Part shown: positions 11,001 to 21,592 of the stretch, piece by piece
How positions within the stretch are numbered: the stretch's first letter is position 1
Layout of the letters: the number at the start of each line of letters is the position of its first letter
From: Liquidambar formosana
Lineage: Eukaryota > Streptophyta > Magnoliopsida > Saxifragales > Altingiaceae
Length of the DNA: 64,000 bases
Direction of reading: 5' to 3'
Assembly (NCBI GenBank): GCA_039720395.1
Contig: CM077827.1
Coordinates: 20,077,602 to 20,141,601 of the forward strand
Translations under genes and position numbers: made by a program
The notes under the pieces: model-generated
Databases searched by the model: none
Told to the model about the DNA's origin: nothing
The model's input: only the letters and a program-made list of their open reading frames with translations

Positions 11001-11962
11001 TACGTTGATGACATGTTGATCATGGGAACTAGTCTAGATATTGTTAAAGAGACCAAAAATTTCCTTTCTTCTCAATTTGATATGAAAGATATGGGTGAGG
11101 CAGATTTTATTCTTGGAATAAAAATAACTAAAACTACTAAGGGTATTTTTCTTTCACAAGAACATTATGTAGAAAAACTTTTAAAGAAGTTTGGACATTT
11201 TGATTGCAAATCTGTATCAACACCTTATGATGCTAATTCTCATTTAAAGAAAAATAAAGAAGACAGTGTCTCACAATCCGAGTATGCTCAAATAATTGGT
11301 AGTTTAATGTATTTGATGAATTGCACTCGACCTGATATTGCATATGCTGTTAGTAGATTGAGTAGATATACTCATAATCCTAATAGAGATCATTGGATGC
11401 TTTGTATAGAGTACTTCGATATTTGAAAGGAACTATTGATTATGCTTTATTTTATAATGGTTTTCCTTCTGTATTAGAGGGGTACTGTGATGCTAACTGG
11501 ATTTCTGATTTAGATGAGATAAGATCTACTAGCGATTATGTGTTTACACTTGGTGGAGGTGCAGTATCTTGGAAATCTACTAGGCAAACATGCACAGCTC
11601 GGTCTACTATGGAGTCCGAGTTCATTGCCTTAGAGAAGGCAGGTACAGAGGCTGAGTGGCTTAGAAACCTCTTAGCAGATATTCCCATTCGGGTGAGACC
11701 AACTCCATCTGTGTCTCTACATTGTGATAGCCAAGCTGCTATAGCTAAAGCTAAGAGTAAATCTTATAATGGGAAAAGTAGGCATATACGCCTAAGACAT
11801 AATATTGTGAGGCAATTGCTTAGTGATGGGGTTATATCCCTTGACTTTGTGAGGTCAGAGTTGAATTTGGCCGATCCTCTGACAAAACCATTGGGTAGAA
11901 ACCTAGTGAGTAATACATTGAGGGGAATGGGACTAATGCCTATAACAAAGGGTCAACAGTAA
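8019..11962 (+). pseudogene. Copia Gag-Pol polyprotein, one frameshift
   Basis: Starts ATGGATGCTGC 18 bp after the LTR. Residue positions are approximate. Gag has a CX2CX4HX4C knuckle (CYVCGKPGHHAPEC, 269-282). Protease has DSG at about 324. Integrase has the HHCC region from about 455 (WHTRLGH) and catalytic residues at about 514 (SD), 578 (SDRGGEYE) and 614 (GVAERKNR). Reverse transcriptase has YVDDMLIM at about 994. RNase H follows (YCDANW, STMESEF, HCDSQAA). The first frame runs to 11426. A single lost base at about 11396, just after HW, shifts the RNase H part into the next frame, which ends at 11962. All visible catalytic motifs are present, so the frameshift is the main lesion. The integrase-RT part is clearly more AT-rich than gag and RNase H. 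Confidence 0.93.
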
Positions 11963-12506
11963 TGGTAACCCAACCTATATGAATGGAGATCCCAGGAATT
12001 AGGTTCATATGGGTAATAACAAGTTATTAGTTGATTTGGAGTGCACTATCAATTTTATAATATTTTGAGAGTCCCTTCTATGGTGTAGATAGTGCAAACT
12101 ACAACGAGTAAGGTTGAGTTTAACTCTTAATGGATTCCATAGTCCTCTTTGGGTGGTGTGTTAGTTGTAGTGTACACTTGGTGGATCCACCTATATGGGT
12201 GTGGAAGTGGGGCCGCTTCCTATGAGAGTCTGGGCAGATTCTCTAGAGCACTCATGAATTTCCAGGTATGGCGCATAGCCTATTCGTGCCACCCAGATTA
12301 GAAGAACTCAGATTTTGAGAATTGTATGTGGGTTGTAAGTCGACTGATTCACGCTAAGGAATATTGGTTCATAGAAATTTTATATTTCACTAGGTTTCTG
12401 TAGGTCACTGCTTACATATCCTAGGTTTGGTTCATAGTCCAAAAGACACCATAACCGATGCATTAAGTTCTCATGCTCCTTTCTTTCTGTTTTTTATTTT
12501 TGAAAT
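11963..12506 (+). other. Copia 3' untranslated region
   Basis: Sequence between the RNase H stop and the polypurine tract, with no reading frame of note. It contains a short inverted pair, GTGCACTATC and GATAGTGCA (about 12042-12096), that could fold in RNA. Confidence 0.5.
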
Positions 12507-12516
12507 ATGTGGGGAT
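12507..12516 (+). promoter_or_regulatory. Copia polypurine tract
   Basis: ATGTGGGGAT lies immediately before the TGTTG of the 3' LTR, the position and composition expected for the plus-strand primer of copia elements. Confidence 0.75.
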
Positions 12517-13432
12517 TGTTGTATTTTAAGTATAAAATAAGTATTTCAAAAATCAAAGGTTTTCATAAAAGAGTTTTCTACTTGAGTGTGATGACACCTT
12601 GTCCCACATTAGAAAAGTAAAAGAGTTTTAGTGGGCTTATATAGTACTCCACTTATTGTATACGGTATCATGTGGGGAGATGTAGGGAGTCCCCACGTGC
12701 GCATGAGACGGAGCCCAATTGAGTGATTTGCGGGATTGGGGTCCGAAAATTGACTTAGTCGGGCGCGTCGCGAGCGTACGACGTGCGCGTAGGGGGGGTG
12801 CAAATCCCAAAAAATTGGCTTCACGTGTGCGGGCGGGATTGACCCGCATTTTACTACTTTGACTTTTGGATACTGGGTTATCCACAACCCAGTTCAGTGA
12901 CCCGTTTTTATACCAGGATTATTCTAATTAAATCAGCTAACAGTTTCAATTTTATTTAAATCTAATTATTTTTTGACTGTTGGAATTGAATTATTTTTTG
13001 ACTGTTGGAATTTATATTTTCGTATTTATATTTTTTGACTGTTGGGAATTTATTTTAAGGGCTGTTACTGGTTTCTAAAGCCTATATATACCAGCCCTCT
13101 CATTCATCAGAAATACACAACAAAAAAGACAAATCGTCTTCTCTTCTTCTCTCTGTTTTCTTTCTGCAATTCTATTTTTGAGAGTCAGGAGCATTCTAAG
13201 TTCTTCGTCTCACTCCTACACTTGCGAGTGCACGCTTGTGGGAGCCTGGTTGTTGAATCCTGGAGGGTAGAGCGCTGTGACCTACTGCACCAAGTTAAAT
13301 ACTCAGAGGGGTGGAACTACTTTTAAGGACAGTGCCTTGTACATGCCTCAAACGATACTGTTTGTATTTTTTTCAATTCTTGTACAAGCTATTTCATTTT
13401 ATACAGTAGCATCTTCACTGTTTTTTTCAACA
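12517..13432 (+). repeat. Copia 3' LTR (916 bp)
   Basis: Pairs with 7114-8000. It keeps CCTATATATACC (about 13081-13092), a good TATA box, so the RNA start is expected about 30 bp downstream near 13110-13120. The counterpart of the self-complementary word is ACTACTTTTAAG here, one C-to-T change that would still pair as G-U. Confidence 0.93.
13082..13090 (+). promoter_or_regulatory. TATA box of Copia LTR
   Basis: CTATATATA in the 3' LTR. The matching region is deleted in the 5' LTR near 7672. Confidence 0.6.
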
Positions 13433-13727
13433 AAACAAGTATGTGTTGTGTAGGGTATAAATAGTGTGATACGATGAGAAAATAAATAATAAAAATTCAT
13501 GCAAATATAACATCCAAATGTCATATGAGATTAAAATTTGTAAATATTTATCATTTACACAATAAACACTTACATACTTACATACTTACATTAGTAGTTT
13601 AATACCACATGGAGTTCCTTGGTGGTTCAAAATCATCATTTCAATCCCTATTCTACCTTTCCATATTGGTAATATTACGACAATAGGTTGGCCATTTCAT
13701 ATAATTAGCATAATTAAGCAGATAATT

Positions 13728-16700
13728 CTATAGATGGCGGTCATATTCATCAGCAGAATAATGCCGTAGGATTCCCATTGGTGGCAAATTTGGTTGTTCA
13801 ATCTCAGGAGCTCTTTCATTTGTATGTGGTGGGACTGATGGATACATTGAGTATGGATTGGGCATATAATCAATTGGTTGTTGATATGGATATTGTTGTC
13901 CATAGATATATGCCCCTGAGGGATCAGTGTTATAGTAGCCCATCCCATATGGGTTGTATGACTGATATGGCACAGGTTGGACTTGTTGATGGGGATAAGT
14001 ATCTTGGCTCGAGTCTGTTCCATACCTAAAATGACTTTATTGTGATCCTATACTCATAGACTCGAAGTTCGAGGAAAGGGAATCTACATCTTGTTGGCTG
14101 CTTGTGTTTTGTCCCCGTTTTTTCCTCGAATAATGTTTGCTTGTTGCCCCGATACCTGGCCCTGCTCTCCTAGAGCCATGGTCCTCATCCTGTGTCGCAT
14201 GTGTGAAATCCGCTTCATAAGTAAAAGGACTCAATAATGGCCTCGGACTAGCTCCAGCTCCATAATTTCCACCCCCTCTTCCATCGTCCTCATCATCATC
14301 TCCATCACTATCCCCACCTCCAGTATTGGTGTCAGAAGAGTCAGAAGACTTAGAATGCACCGAGTCTGTTCTCATTGCATCATCGCTTGATAAAACCTCC
14401 TCAGATATAACTCTGTCGACGTCAATCCCGAGGTTTTGAGCTTCTTTTGCCATCTTTAAATCAGGTTCACCATCTGGCCCATCCATATGTGAGGGCCTAA
14501 TCCACTCGTAAAGAGGATTCTCATTCTCCTCTCCTAATTCGACTGATATATCAAGCAGATTTAGAGGCTCTAACTCTGCTGCATTGTCCATCTCAGCTTC
14601 CATATCTTTGACCCTCAACCTCATGTTGTAATAACAAAAGACTAGCTTTTCGACCCTTTCGTACGCCAGTCGATTGCGCTGCTTGGTATGTATTAGGGAA
14701 AATGTGCTCCAGTTCCTTTCACAAGCTGAAGAGGAGCATGTTTGTGACAATATCTTCATTGCCAATCCCCTCAATGTTGGAGTAGAAACCCCATACATAT
14801 CCCACCAGTCAGCTGCCCATAATAAAATGAAACTATTAATTTTACATTTACAACTTTAAAATTTATAAGTTAACAAATTTGTTAGTAGTCTATATAGTTC
14901 TATACGCACCAGCTGTCATGCTTTCTCTTGATGCAATTGCGAGTCTCTTTCCAAATTTACCCCTCGCTTCTCGAAACATTATAATCTACAAGTGCAACCT
15001 TTTCATCAGTGATTAAATAGAATAAATATTAAAATATAAACTTTGATAGTTATTGTTGTTGTGTTACCTCATTTCCAATCTCTCCACCCTTGTCAGAGTT
15101 TGGTTCCAACTTTTGGAAGACCTCAAGCACTGCATTAGTCAAGTCTTGGTTGTGACTAATGTTATTCTTGTATTGATACTTTGGGTTTAGGTAGTATGCT
15201 AGCATTCATGTCAAACACAAATATACAATTTAATTAGTTTCACTTTGTGTAGTGTAAGTGTGTAACAAACTAACAAATAAAAAATATCAAATAAGATATA
15301 TAAATTATTATCTATAATTTTAGATATAGGAATTTAATGTAGAAATTTATAATGTATAAATTATACCTGCCGACAATAAAGGATAATCGATTGATTTGTC
15401 CCAACGCTCCTTTATAGCTTTTAAGACCCATTCCACATTCCGATTAGATGATAGGAGGGTCTCTTTCATTACTTGGAACGCTTGATATACTACACCCAAG
15501 GTTGGGTATACCTCACTATCAACAATGCGCAACAATCGGTAAAGAGGCTCATAAATACCACATACTTTTGTAACCCTAGCCTAGAAAGTGTGGTTTAGAA
15601 TAAGTGATTCAACGTGACGGCCTATTTGCGTTCTATTCAGTGGATGTTCATTCCATTCATCAGAGGTGAACAAGGTTTTCAAGCCCGCCTTTTTCTTTAA
15701 TAGGCTGTCGAGTGCAATATAATTTGTGGCAAACTGAGTGGCACTCGGTCGCACAATATCTCCTCCACAACATGCTCTCATTTGTGCCAACAACCAACTG
15801 TGGTTGTATATAAAGTTTGTGATCATACTCCCTTCAGTGATCACCTCTTTAACACCTTTTTTATCAGCAATCCTCTCAAATATGAGGTCGATACAATGAG
15901 TAGCGCAGGGTGTCCAGTATAAATTATACTTTTCCATTAACAGCTGCCCCGCTTTCTTATAATTGCTGCCATTATCAGTCACTAGTTGGACAACATTTTT
16001 GCTACCAATTGATTGCACGACATTTCTCATTAAAGTATAAATATACTTATGGTCCTTAATTTTATCCGAAGCATCCACCGATTTCAAAAAAACTGTCTTT
16101 CCTTTACAATATACCATAAAGTTGATGATGGACAATTTTATTGTACCTGTCCATCCATCACACATAATGGTGCAACCATATGTCTTCCACATTGGCTTTA
16201 TCTGTGCAACGTATTTATTCATCTCTTCCACCTGTGAGATGAAATAGAATTTAAGTAAAATCACATAAAAAAAATTAAAAGATCATAAATAAAACCTAAT
16301 AATGAAAAAATACTAATATTTTGAATTAAATTAGTAATTACCTCCATATCAAGATATTTAGTTCTAATCTCATACGGGGAAGGAGGATTAACGCCTTTTC
16401 TAGAAGACTGAGCTCCAGCAATCATATTTTTGAAGTGATGGGAAACGGCCTTCTCAGGTGGGATATTCTCATGTATAAAGAATTTTGCAACTAATCTACC
16501 TAAACCCTCCTTTATCTTGCCTTTACTAAAAGCATCCTTAATAGTCCTTTGCTTTGATTGTGATGATTTATACAGAGAAGGAAGAGGGGGGGTATGAGTG
16601 TCTGGCACCCGAACACTTTGACTACGTTTAAGTGGAGGCATTGGTCCTTTGTTTTTACTTCTACCAGAACCTGAGCCACCAGCACCAGAACTTCCAAAAG

Positions 16701-17157
16701 GAGCATCTGATTGGAATTGTCTCCTTTGCTCTTCCTCCCATTCACTAGCCTTTGAAGCATGGTAGGCTTTCTTATAGTTCCTTCTTTCCTGCGCATCCAA
16801 ATTTGCTGGGTACATTAGGATGTCCTCCTCATCATCTTCATCAGTATCATCTGATTGGGATTCCAATATACCACCCCTTAACATTTGTCTAACATTTGAA
16901 TCTCTCCTTGTCTTTGCTGCCTTTGCTGTGGCTTTCCCCATCAAAAGTTGACACATCTCATCTTTCACCTCTGGAGGCATATTGTTGCAAGGTGCTATAT
17001 TATTTTTTGGATCTGACCCCAGTAAATGGTACTTAAGCTGCGTCGCCCCACCACTCTTCCATGTCTTCTGACAATACCTACATTGGATACCACCTACTGT
17101 ACCCTCTATACGACTCTCATGTTCTCATACAGGATCAACATTCTTCGCTCCTGCCAT
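13728..17157 (-). pseudogene. hAT transposase (BED finger, DUF659, hAT dimerisation), five exons, three stops
   Basis: Exons on the minus strand: 17157-16342, 16231-15367, 15198-15068, 14985-14910 and 14812-13728, all with GT-AG borders, giving 991 codons in one continuous frame. Exon 1 has a BED-type zinc finger (QCRYC, KYHLLG, APC), an acidic patch and a Ser/Gly-rich linker. Exon 2 has the DUF659/RNase H-like core (MCDGWTG, VTDNGSNY, CATHCIDLI). Exon 5 has the C-terminal dimerisation region (SSSACERNWSTFSLIHTKQR), an acidic/Gly stretch and a Pro/Gln/Tyr-rich tail. In-frame stops are TGA at 17127-17125 (codon 11), TAG at 15583-15581 and TAA at 14039-14037. There are no frameshifts. The protein would have bound and cut the element ends. 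The stops make this copy inactive unless translation restarts at an internal Met. Confidence 0.9.
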
Positions 17158-17546
17158 CTTTTGCTAAAAGAATACAACTGCAAATTTCGTGATAATATAC
17201 AACTATACAAGTATAATTTGTACACGTGTAGAACATATAAATATATAATAATATTACTAATTTACTATTTACTTCCTTACTAGATATATGAATTTAAATA
17301 TGCATATGTGATTGTGTATACTTTATTTATTTCTTTATTTTTTCTAAATTTTTGTAGGACTTTACGTTAAAGGTTACTATGTTAGTTTGAAATGAATAAA
17401 TAATTTTGACAATTGACAATTGACCTTGATTTAACTATTATGTGCTTTTATGCATTTATTGTTAAAATGAACAAATTTCTAATATAAATATTACTTTTCA
17501 TAAACAATTAAACATCACTAAAATTTACAACAATATATTGTGAATT

Positions 17547-18522
17547 GTGAGAGTTTATTGATTTAACTAGTATATGCTTTTATATGCATTTATTGTTAAA
17601 ATCAAAAAATTTATAAGTTTCTAATATATTTTTCCTTTCTTTTTTCCCCTTTATAAATATTGTAATTTGTGAGAGTTTATTGATTTAACTAGTATGTGCT
17701 TTTATATGCATTTATTGTTAAAATCAAAAAATTTATAAATTTCTAATATATTTTTCCTTTCTTTTTTCCCCTTTATAAATATTGTAATTTGTGAGAGTTT
17801 ATTGATTTAACTAGTATGTGCTTTTATATGCATTTATTGTTAAAATCAGAAAATTTATAAATTTCTAATATATTTTTTCTTTCTTTTTTCCCCTTTATAA
17901 ATATTTTGATTTGTGAGAGTTTATTTATTTAACTAGTATGTGCTTTTATATGCATTTATTGTTAAAATCAGAAAATTTATAAATTTCTAATATATTTTTT
18001 CTTTCTTTTTTCCCCTTTATAAATATTTTGATTTGTGAGAGTTTATTTATTTAACTAGTATGTGCTTTTATATGCATTTATTGTTAAAATCAGAAAATTT
18101 ATAAATTTCTAATATATTTTTGCTTACTTTTTTCCCCTTTATAAATATTGTGATTTGTGAGAGTTTATTTATTTAACTAGTATGTGCTTCTATATGCATT
18201 TATTGTTAAAATCAGAAAATTTCTAACTTTCTAATATATTTTTCCTTTCTTTTTTCCCCTTTATAAATATTGTGATTTGTGAGAGTTTATTTATTTAACT
18301 AGTATGTGCTTTTATATGCATTTATTGTTAAAATCAGAAAATTTCTAACTTTCTAATATATTTTTCCTTTCTTTTTTCCCCTTTATAAATATTATAATTT
18401 GTGAGAGTTTATTGATTTAACTAGTATGTGCTTTTATATGAATTTATTGTTAAAATCAAAAAATTTCTAATTTTCTAATATATTTTTCCTTTCTTTTTTT
18501 CCCCTTTATAAATAATTTTGAA
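17547..18522. repeat. 122-bp tandem array, 8 units
   Basis: The word GTGAGAGTTT recurs at 17547, 17669, 17791, 17913, 18035, 18157, 18279 and 18401, always 122 bp apart. Each unit reads through TTTAACTAGTAT, GCATTTATTGTTAAAATC and CTTTTTTCCCCTTTATAAAT. Adjacent units differ by only a few bases. A degraded partial unit precedes the array (about 17428-17546). The array lies inside the hAT, between the transposase start and the right terminus. Confidence 0.93.
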
Positions 18523-19380
18523 TGCTACTATGTTAGTTTGATTTACAACAAATTTCTAAATTTCTAATATATTTTTCCATTCTACTTTCAAAAATATAAA
18601 CTTTATACGCTTTGACATTGGATGTGATGATGTAGCAAAAGTCATTGTGCTAATACTTAATTATTACTATAAGAAGTGTTTTATTTTCCTTTTTGTTTTT
18701 CTTGGTTGAATAAGTAGTTACCACTTACCAGTCAATAAAAAAATGGTGTCTTTAATATGATAAAAGAGTTCAGACTACAAATTTACAATAGACTTTAATG
18801 AATTTTGACCCTATAATGACCACTACGGCACTACTAAACAACACAACAACCACAAAAAAAAAAAAAAAAAAAATCTGACATTGTCATAAATTCACTACCT
18901 ATACTACCTAAAGCAGCACTAATAATGAGAGAATGAATGACAAATTAGTGAAATGGAGAAATTGGTGGCTACTTCAAGTTTGTTTTAACAAAAGCCATGC
19001 TGGGTCACATTTTTTTAAAATAAATTTTAAAAGAAAAAATTATTGACTAACCTATACTACCTAAAGCAGCACTAATAATAATGAAAATTTTGTGTGAGGC
19101 AAAAAATATGAGAAATAGGCTTATAACCTTTTAAGTTTATAACCTTCAAGTCTTCAAGTCTTCAACTAATGCACTATTCCTGTCTGCTGACTGCTGCTAA
19201 TTCCTTTGCTTTCTTCAAGTCTTCTCACCTTCTCAGCTTATAGTGAAGTTTTGATTTCTAAAGTCTAAACTAACTGGAAGGAAGCTTATACACTGGAAGG
19301 AGGTTATGTTTGGTTTTTTATACTGGAAGGAAGGAATGCTAATGGATAAAAGCTGGAAGGAGTGAAGGACTGAAGGAGTC
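18523..19380. other. hAT right interior, non-coding
   Basis: AT-rich sequence upstream of the transposase. A block CTATACTACCTAAAGCAGCA occurs twice (about 18899 and 19051), a short direct duplication. A poly-A run lies at about 18853-18872. No coding region. Confidence 0.5.
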
Positions 19381-19680
19381 TTTCACGTGAAACTGTGAAA
19401 GGCTGCTCACCCCACTTAATCATTTTCACGTGAAAGTGTGAAAGTAGTGGAATAGCTCTTCATTTTGGACAAAACACCTGAAAATGCAGCACAAATGCAC
19501 AATACACTGAAAAAGAGAGCAGAAAACTGCCAAATAAAACACTCATAAAGCAATTCAAACAATCACTTTCACGTGAATGTTTGAAAATAATGGAAAAGCT
19601 CTTGATTTTGGACAAAAGAGCTGAAAAAGCAGCAAAATAATGGAACCAGCAGGACAAAAACTGGAAAAAAGGAGCAACAA
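19381..19680. repeat. hAT subterminal repeats with TTCACGTGAA palindromes
   Basis: TTTCACGTGAA occurs at 19381, 19424 and 19567, each holding a CACGTG core. About 110 bp containing CATTTTGGACAAAA is duplicated imperfectly (around 19450-19560 and 19585-19690). Subterminal repeats of this sort are where hAT transposases bind; that role is inferred here. Confidence 0.55.
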
Positions 19681-19975
19681 ACAGCCAAAAAAGTCCTAAA
19701 ATTGCAGTTCAGTGGATGATACAATGAAAGGTGTCGGTATTAGCGATATATCGTCGATATATCGTTGACATATCCACGATTTCTCTCTTAAATCTGGCGA
19801 TATATGGAATTATCGAGATATCAATGATATATCGCGATATATCGCGATATATCGTCGATATTTTGTTTTTTTTTTTTTCATTTTTTCCAATTTCGCAATG
19901 AAATATCGTATCGTCACCCAGCGATACCGCGATATATCATCGATATATCGCGATATTTAAGACTATGTTCCTACC

Positions 19976-20700
19976 AACATGAAGCCCTCTAACAAAACCC
20001 ACCTCATGCTCTAGAAACTATCTATTAGAACATCTACCACTAAGGTAGCTATAAAAGGGCAAAGATGAACCCCTTATCTAGGAATACTAGAAGCCGGAAA
20101 CCAACCCTCAAAACTGCCATTAATGGCATCCTCTTCTTTTTTTGCTTTTAGTACATCCAACAATGGTCGCATTACAAGACTAGCCTTCGGTTATACCATC
20201 ACAACAACCAAATTCTTCTTTGAGTTGCTCTTCATTAAATTTCTCCTCTTCCATTCGAAAGTTTAGGTTCTGGTGTTGGTTCTTCAACACAAAAATGAGG
20301 AGTTTTACTTGTCGACAACAAAATAATGAGTATCAACAATGCACTTGAGGCATAACGGAATACCATTAACTTGCTTTGTACAATTGCCCATATGAGCTTT
20401 GCCCTTATTAGCTTCTCTACAAGCCTTAAGACTTAAGACTAATACATAGTGGAAAAGCATTTGTTGTTTTTGGAAAAAGACCCCAACTTGATAATCCAAA
20501 TGTCTAGAAGCCCGAATCTTGAGTGCTTCTTCCACTTTGAGGGCATGTTGATAAATAACCTAGTTGAATTTCCATTCAAAGCCTTGCTTTGTAATGAGCA
20601 ACAAGTTGAGCTACACTTTTCCACAACCTATTTCCAATAGTCAATTAGTGAAACTTTGTGTGTTCTTCAACTAATTTAGTGCCTTAAAGATAAGACAACC
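19976..20700 (-). other. Unrecognised, possible gene fragment on minus strand
   Basis: The minus strand is open from 20535 to 20305 and reads with a Cys cluster (KACREANKG, GNCTKQVNGIPLCLKC). An overlapping frame is open at 20624-20439. The cysteine spacing suggests a zinc-binding piece, but I cannot name the family, and no splice structure or start can be supported. Confidence 0.25.
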
Positions 20701-20869
20701 CTTAAAGTAGAGAATAAGGATGCTTATAATAAAGTATAGGTGGCCCAAAACTTTGTTTTCTTTAGAGTTTATAGAAAAGATGGTGACATTAGGTAGTAAC
20801 TTTAATGCTGATATAGGAGTAAAAATCAAGGGTTTGAAAATAAAGAAATTTCAAAAGAAATATTGAGAT

Positions 20870-21200
20870 ATGAAAATGGTGATACCGATTTAGACAGATG
20901 ATGGAACTTAGTGGTAAAACAAAGAAAATAACGAAAGTAACTCTTAAATTATTATAAATAAAACATGTATAAGACAAGTATGTGGTGTGTAAGGTGCAAA
21001 ACGTGTGTGCCGCCCAACAAATAAAAATATACACATTTAAATCAAGTGGTATGTTGTATTTATGATATATTATATATATGCATTACATACATTAATATAT
21101 CACGGATATTGTTGTTGAGATTTATATCGAAGACCTCCTATAAGAGATATATCAAAAAAAAATATCAACAAAATTGAAGAAATTTTAATCCTTGATATTA
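20870..21200. mobile_element. Possible degraded hAT-derived fragment
   Basis: AAGACAAGTATGTGGTGTGTAAGG near 20973 resembles the hAT left interior at 13435-13455 and the MITE at 857-880. ATATCG-type words occur nearby. The ends are not identifiable. Confidence 0.35.
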
Positions 21201-21592
21201 GGGTTTTTATATGGAATACGGATTAATTTGGTTATAGCTTTTGCAAATATGGAAAAAAAAAAAAAAACAAAAAACAAAAGAAGGATCCATGATGTTTCTC
21301 AAAAGTTGTCCTAAGAGTGCCAATGGAGACAACAGTATGCAGCTGCAACAATGAAAATGGAAGTGATCAAGACCTATCTAAGTGATAAGATATGAAAGGA
21401 GATTTGTGGCTATTGAGCAAAAAGCCTTCGAATGAAGGAGGATGGACTAAGGGCTGTCTGGTTTTGCATCATCGATAAGCCATCTGAGTTTATTGTACAT
21501 CAGGGATGAAGAAAGGATAAGGGATGGAAGGGGGCAGGTTTGGGATGGGGAGCCCCCTCCCAACCTCGACCCTCATGGGAGGTACCTCTTCC

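Larger units (their letters stand above)
7114..13432 (+). mobile_element. Ty1/copia LTR retrotransposon, full length, nested in the hAT
   Basis: The element is 6319 bp and bounded by two LTRs (7114-8000 and 12517-13432) starting TGTTG and ending CAACA, with 5-bp duplications AAACA on both sides. The interior holds one Gag-Pol reading frame in the order zinc knuckle, protease, integrase, reverse transcriptase, RNase H, the copia order. One frameshift breaks the frame before RNase H. By hand count the LTRs differ at roughly 25 sites (about 3%) plus indels, so the insertion is fairly recent and younger than the hAT it sits in. The 5' LTR has lost its TATA region. Confidence 0.95.
6891..19967 (-). 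mobile_element. hAT DNA transposon, near-complete, interrupted by a Copia element
   Basis: An exact 8-bp target duplication, TTCCTACC, lies at 6883-6890 and 19968-19975. The element begins CAAGGTCTTTAATATCG and its right end reads, inverted, CATAGTCTTAAATATCG; CA-starting termini and 8-bp duplications are hAT hallmarks. Both subterminal regions are packed with CGATATATCG-type words. On the minus strand it carries a five-exon transposase (17157-13728). Copia DNA at 7114-13432 plus its 5-bp duplication interrupts the left arm, so the original hAT was about 6.75 kb. The part between transposase start and right end holds a 122-bp tandem array and G-box-like palindromes. The transposase has three stop codons, so this copy is not autonomous. 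Confidence 0.9.

Noticed and set aside
17547..18522. Regular repeats considered as a CRISPR array
   Set aside because: The units are contiguous 122-bp copies with no short-repeat/unique-spacer structure, and the setting is a plant transposon.
20305..20535. Cys-containing minus-strand frame as a CDCA7-type zinc finger
   Set aside because: The spacing of cysteines does not match well and no neighbouring domain supports it; left as unrecognised.
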